A stretch of 64,000 nt of DNA from an uncultured Peptoniphilus sp. (GTDB taxonomy: Bacteria > Bacillota > Clostridia > Tissierellales > Peptoniphilaceae): the NCBI RefSeq assembly GCF_946998875.1, contig NZ_CAMQAY010000003.1:81817-145816 (forward strand), written 5' to 3'. The position numbers were made by a program, and so were the translations under genes. Below, piece after piece: positions 61,736 through 64,000 of the stretch. The notes beneath the pieces were generated by a model. It made no database searches. It was not told the origin of the DNA and saw only the letters and a program-made list of their open reading frames with translations. Positions within the stretch are counted from its first letter, which is position 1; each line of letters starts with the position of its first letter.

Positions 61736-62439
61736 TATTCTCCTCCTAAAAAGTCTCTTTTAATTTCCTTATATTCCTTTAGTGGGTCTTCAGCCTTTGT
61801 GATAGGTCTTCCAACAACTATATAGTCAGACCCTAATTCTCTTGCCTCACTTGGAGTTACAACTCTCTTTTGATCGTCAGTACCCTTAACTTTTCTAATG
61901 CCAGGAGTAACTGTGATAAAGTCATCTCCTAAGTTTTCTTTAATCTTTGGCACTTCAAGGGCAGAGCAAACTATGCCAGATAAGTTTGCTTCCTTGGCAA
62001 GATTTGCATAATCAAGAACAACGTCCTTTAGAGTTTTTTCTCTATCAATTTTAAGCTCATGGTGCATAACTTCTTCATCAGTAGAAGTAAGCATAGTTAC
62101 GCCAAGAGTAATCATCTCAGGCTTTTCCTTATTTACAATTTCACTAGCTTCACTTAACATTTTTTTGCCGCCAGCTATGTGGTAGTTTATCATGTCAACA
62201 TCAAGTGAAATTAGAGAATTTGTAGCACCCTTACAAGTATTTGGAATGTCGTGAATTTTTAAATCCAAAAATATTTTGTGTCCAAGCTTTTTTATCTCAT
62301 TAATAATACTTGGACCTTCCTTATAAAAAAGCTCCATTCCAACTTTTACATAAACTTTTTCGTCCTTAAAATTTTTTAAAAAATCAAGAGCTACTTCGCC
62401 ACTTGGAAAATCAAGGGCAATAATTACATCCTTTGCCAT
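61735..62439 (-). CDS. pyrF: Orotidine 5'-phosphate decarboxylase
   Basis: A 234-residue class I decarboxylase (OMP to UMP). IIALDFPSGEVALDFL, catalytic KxxDI region FLDLKIHDIPNTCKGA (~57-72), GIRKVKGTDDQKRVVTPSEA and VGRPIT. It follows prfB by 7 nt and precedes pyrE, the last two steps of UMP synthesis. Confidence 0.94.
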   Translation of the reverse strand: MAKDVIIALDFPSGEVALDFLKNFKDEKVYVKVGMELFYKEGPSIINEIKKLGHKIFLDLKIHDIPNTCKGATNSLISLDVDMINYHIAGGKKMLSEASEIVNKEKPEMITLGVTMLTSTDEEVMHHELKIDREKTLKDVVLDYANLAKEANLSGIVCSALEVPKIKENLGDDFITVTPGIRKVKGTDDQKRVVTPSEARELGSDYIVVGRPITKAEDPLKEYKEIKRDFLGGE

Positions 62440-62446
62440 GTCAACC

Positions 62447-63562
62447 TCAGCTTTCTGCAGTCGCCTTTTCTTGCAAATAGGCGTTAATAAAAGTATCTAA
62501 ATCTCCGTCCATTACTCTTTCCACATCTCCAACATCTACATTAGTTCTGTGGTCCTTGACCATTGTATAAGGTTGGAATACATAGGACCTAATTTGTGAA
62601 CCCCATGCAATTTGCGAATAATTACCTTGAAGATCTTCGATTTTTTCCTTCTTTTCTTCTTCAGCAAGGGCAATAAGTTTTGCCTTTAACATGTTCATTG
62701 CCTTTTCTCTGTTTTGAATTTGACTTCTTTCATTTTGACATTGAACAACAATGCCAGTAGGAATATGGGTGATTCTAACAGCAGAGTCAGTAGTGTTTAC
62801 GTGTTGTCCACCAGCACCAGAAGATCTGTAAGTGTCAATCTTTAACTCCTCTTCCTTTATTTCAACTTCATTATCGTCATCAAGCTCTGGGAAGACATCA
62901 ACAGATGAAAAAGAAGTGTGTCTTCTCTTGTTGGAATCAAAAGGAGAAATTCTTACAAGTCTGTGGACTCCCTTTTCACCCTTTAAATAACCATAGGCAT
63001 TGTCGCCAGAAATTTTAAGAGTAACAGACTTAATGCCAGCCTCATCTTCCTTTAAGAGGTCAAGAGTTTCAACTTTGAAGCCCTTATTTTCAGCATATCT
63101 AGTGTACATTCTAAGAAGCATACTAGCCCAATCTTGCGCTTCTGTACCACCAGCACCTGCGTGAATAGAAAGAATAGCATTATGTGAATCGTACTCACCA
63201 TTTAAAAGAGTGTTTAGCTTAAAGTCAGCAGTTTTCTTTTCGATTTCATCAACTACAGCTTGAAAATCAGAATAAGAAGAATAATCCTCCTCTATTTCCA
63301 TTAGAGTAATGAGGTCCTCTGCATCGGTAATTAACTCATTTAACTCGTCGTACTGATCTATCTTCCTTTGATATGAATTTGTTTCATTTATAACTTTTTG
63401 GGCAGCATCATTGTCGTCCCAAAAACCTGGTTCCATTTGTTTTTTATTAAGTTCAACAACTTTTTCCTTAAGAGAATCAATCTCAAGAGACTCTCCCAAA
63501 GCCTTAGTAGTAGATTTGGAATTTTCCAGGCGCTCCTTATCTAAATAGACATTTTGCTCCAT
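62447..63562 (-). CDS. prfB: Peptide chain release factor 2
   Basis: A 371-residue factor for UGA and UAA stops. The SPF tripeptide is in RISPFDSNKRR (~206-216) and GGQ in SSGAGGQHVN (~243-252). The frame is unbroken through the usual autoregulatory frameshift site: ...GESLEIDSL... reads on without an in-frame UGA. AAAGGAGG before the ATG. Confidence 0.95.
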   Translation of the reverse strand: MEQNVYLDKERLENSKSTTKALGESLEIDSLKEKVVELNKKQMEPGFWDDNDAAQKVINETNSYQRKIDQYDELNELITDAEDLITLMEIEEDYSSYSDFQAVVDEIEKKTADFKLNTLLNGEYDSHNAILSIHAGAGGTEAQDWASMLLRMYTRYAENKGFKVETLDLLKEDEAGIKSVTLKISGDNAYGYLKGEKGVHRLVRISPFDSNKRRHTSFSSVDVFPELDDDNEVEIKEEELKIDTYRSSGAGGQHVNTTDSAVRITHIPTGIVVQCQNERSQIQNREKAMNMLKAKLIALAEEEKKEKIEDLQGNYSQIAWGSQIRSYVFQPYTMVKDHRTNVDVGDVERVMDGDLDTFINAYLQEKATAES

Positions 63563-63587
63563 AAAAAACCTCCTTTATTTTGCTTAT

Positions 63588-63599
63588 TTTAGTATATCA
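63588..63599 (-). promoter_or_regulatory. Extended -10 promoter of prfB-pyrF-pyrE
   Basis: On minus TGTGA-TATACT (TATACT 63596-63591, with TG one base upstream). The -35 region is weak. Confidence 0.45.
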
Positions 63600-63702
63600 C
63601 AGATGTCTTAATCTCACTAATATTTTTGTCTTTTAAGGGAATTTTATTTAAAAAATTTTTCACTTATATAAATTTTAAGTCTTAAATTTTTAAAAAATTG
63701 CA

Positions 63703-63737
63703 TAAAAAAACTACCTAACAAAAGTTAAGTAGTTTTT
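63703..63737 (-). terminator. Terminator downstream of tRNA-Leu
   Basis: On minus ACTACTTAAC / GTTAGGTAGT (63733-63724 with 63719-63710, one mismatch), followed by T7. Confidence 0.8.
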
Positions 63738-63824
63738 TGGTGCAGAAAGAGGGACTTGAACCCTCACGCGATTTCTCGCACATGCCCCTCAAACATGCCT
63801 GTCTGCCTATTCCAGCATTCCTGC
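63738..63824 (-). tRNA. tRNA-Leu (GAG)
   Basis: 87 nt including an encoded CCA. The acceptor stem GCAGGAA pairs with TTTCTGC. The anticodon arm CATGT-TTGAGGG-GCATG gives anticodon GAG (CUC/CUU). A long variable arm (TGCGAGAAATCGCG) marks a class II tRNA. T-arm GAGGG-TTCAAGT-CCCTC. Confidence 0.92.
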
Positions 63825-63833
63825 ATAAAACAA

Positions 63834-63864
63834 AAAAGCTTGTAATATAAAATTACAAGTTTTT
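63834..63864 (-). terminator. Hairpin between tRNA-Arg and tRNA-Leu
   Basis: Perfect stem CTTGTAAT / ATTACAAG (63859-63852 with 63846-63839), then CTTTTTT on minus. Looks like an intrinsic terminator inside the tRNA cluster. Confidence 0.6.
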
Positions 63865-63865
63865 G

Positions 63866-63942
63866 TGGCGTATCCTAGAGGATTCGAACCCCCGGCCTTC
63901 TGGTCCGTAGCCAGACGCTCTATCCAGCTGAGCTAAGGATAC
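63866..63942 (-). tRNA. tRNA-Arg (ACG)
   Basis: 77 nt with encoded CCA. Acceptor GTATCCT / AGGATAC, anticodon arm TCTGG-CTACGGA-CCAGA with anticodon ACG (the A is normally edited to inosine), T-arm GGGGG-TTCGAAT-CCTCT. Confidence 0.94.
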
Positions 63943-63951
63943 ATAAAAAAA

Positions 63952-64000
63952 TGGAGCGGATGACGAGATTCGAACTCGCGACCCTCGCCTTGGCAAGGCG
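63952..64000 (-). tRNA. tRNA-Gly (GCC), partial
   Basis: The 3' 49 nt only; the 5' end lies beyond the window. The anticodon loop TTGCCAA gives GCC, followed by T-arm GCGAG-TTCGAAT-CTCGT, acceptor ATCCGC, discriminator T and encoded CCA. Confidence 0.85.

Overview
The window is AT-rich, densely packed DNA from a low-GC Gram-positive anaerobe. Gene content points to the Clostridia/Tissierellia side of the Firmicutes, plausibly Peptoniphilaceae (Peptoniphilus/Anaerococcus-like). The clues are an rnfCDGEAB complex, an IspH-ribosomal protein S1 fusion, Gram-positive type scpA/scpB, mnmM and ECF transporters, and lipoprotein-type binding proteins. The assignment to a family is inference from gene content; no ribosomal RNA is present to confirm it.

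Layout. 1-1.9 kb: the 3' part of a multi-spanning membrane protein gene, then a small secreted-peptide ORF broken by a stop and a small orphan ORF. 1.9-4.4 kb: a divergent cluster (PNP-like phosphorylase and MtnA-like isomerase on minus, class II aldolase on plus) that looks like a nucleoside/5'-deoxynucleoside salvage route ending in DHAP. 4.5-10.7 kb: nicotinamidase-like hydrolase, sfsA-GNAT-DUF6440, a UvrD-like helicase with mgtE, and a nitroreductase. 10.7-17.9 kb: a seven-kb minus-strand operon of paired ABC half-transporters, an ECF module (S, T, fused ATPase) and an AraC regulator, with a strong Fur-box match directly upstream. It is followed at 18.2-18.7 kb by a half-length haem/iron binding lipoprotein. 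19-24 kb: the rnf operon, with a Rex-like palindrome in its promoter region. 24.3-29.1 kb: a BMP-type nucleoside ABC importer. 29.3-34.7 kb: an orphan membrane protein and a polyamine importer with its XRE-cupin regulator (puuR-like, potABCD). 34.9-40.4 kb: an HGSNAT-like membrane protein, TPM/LemA pair, thiI plus cysteine desulfurase, and a YprB-like RNase H fold protein.

40.5-56.7 kb is a long run of tightly packed minus-strand housekeeping genes: asp23, nusB, xseA, xseB, ispA, tlyA, recN, NUDIX, punA, pdp, M50 protease, scpA, scpB, rluB, mnmM, a BaiN-like flavoprotein, then a terminator and cmk, plsC, ispH-rpsA. 56.8-60 kb holds the general ECF module (ecfA1, ecfA2, ecfT) with truA. 60.1-63.6 kb holds mpg, a DUF1232 gene, pyrE, pyrF and prfB. 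The right end carries tRNA-Leu(GAG), tRNA-Arg(ACG) and the 3' part of tRNA-Gly(GCC), all on minus.

How it fits together: nucleosides enter through the BMP importer and are cut by PNP/PyNP. One branch probably feeds the isomerase-aldolase cluster. Rnf couples ferredoxin and NADH to the ion gradient. The Fur-associated cluster probably handles iron or haem. The most interesting places are the phosphorylase-isomerase-aldolase cluster, the Fur-box ECF/ABC/AraC cluster with the neighbouring half binding protein, the Rex-like operator at rnf, and the terminator that abuts the cmk ribosome binding site. I saw no CRISPR array, insertion sequence or prophage.
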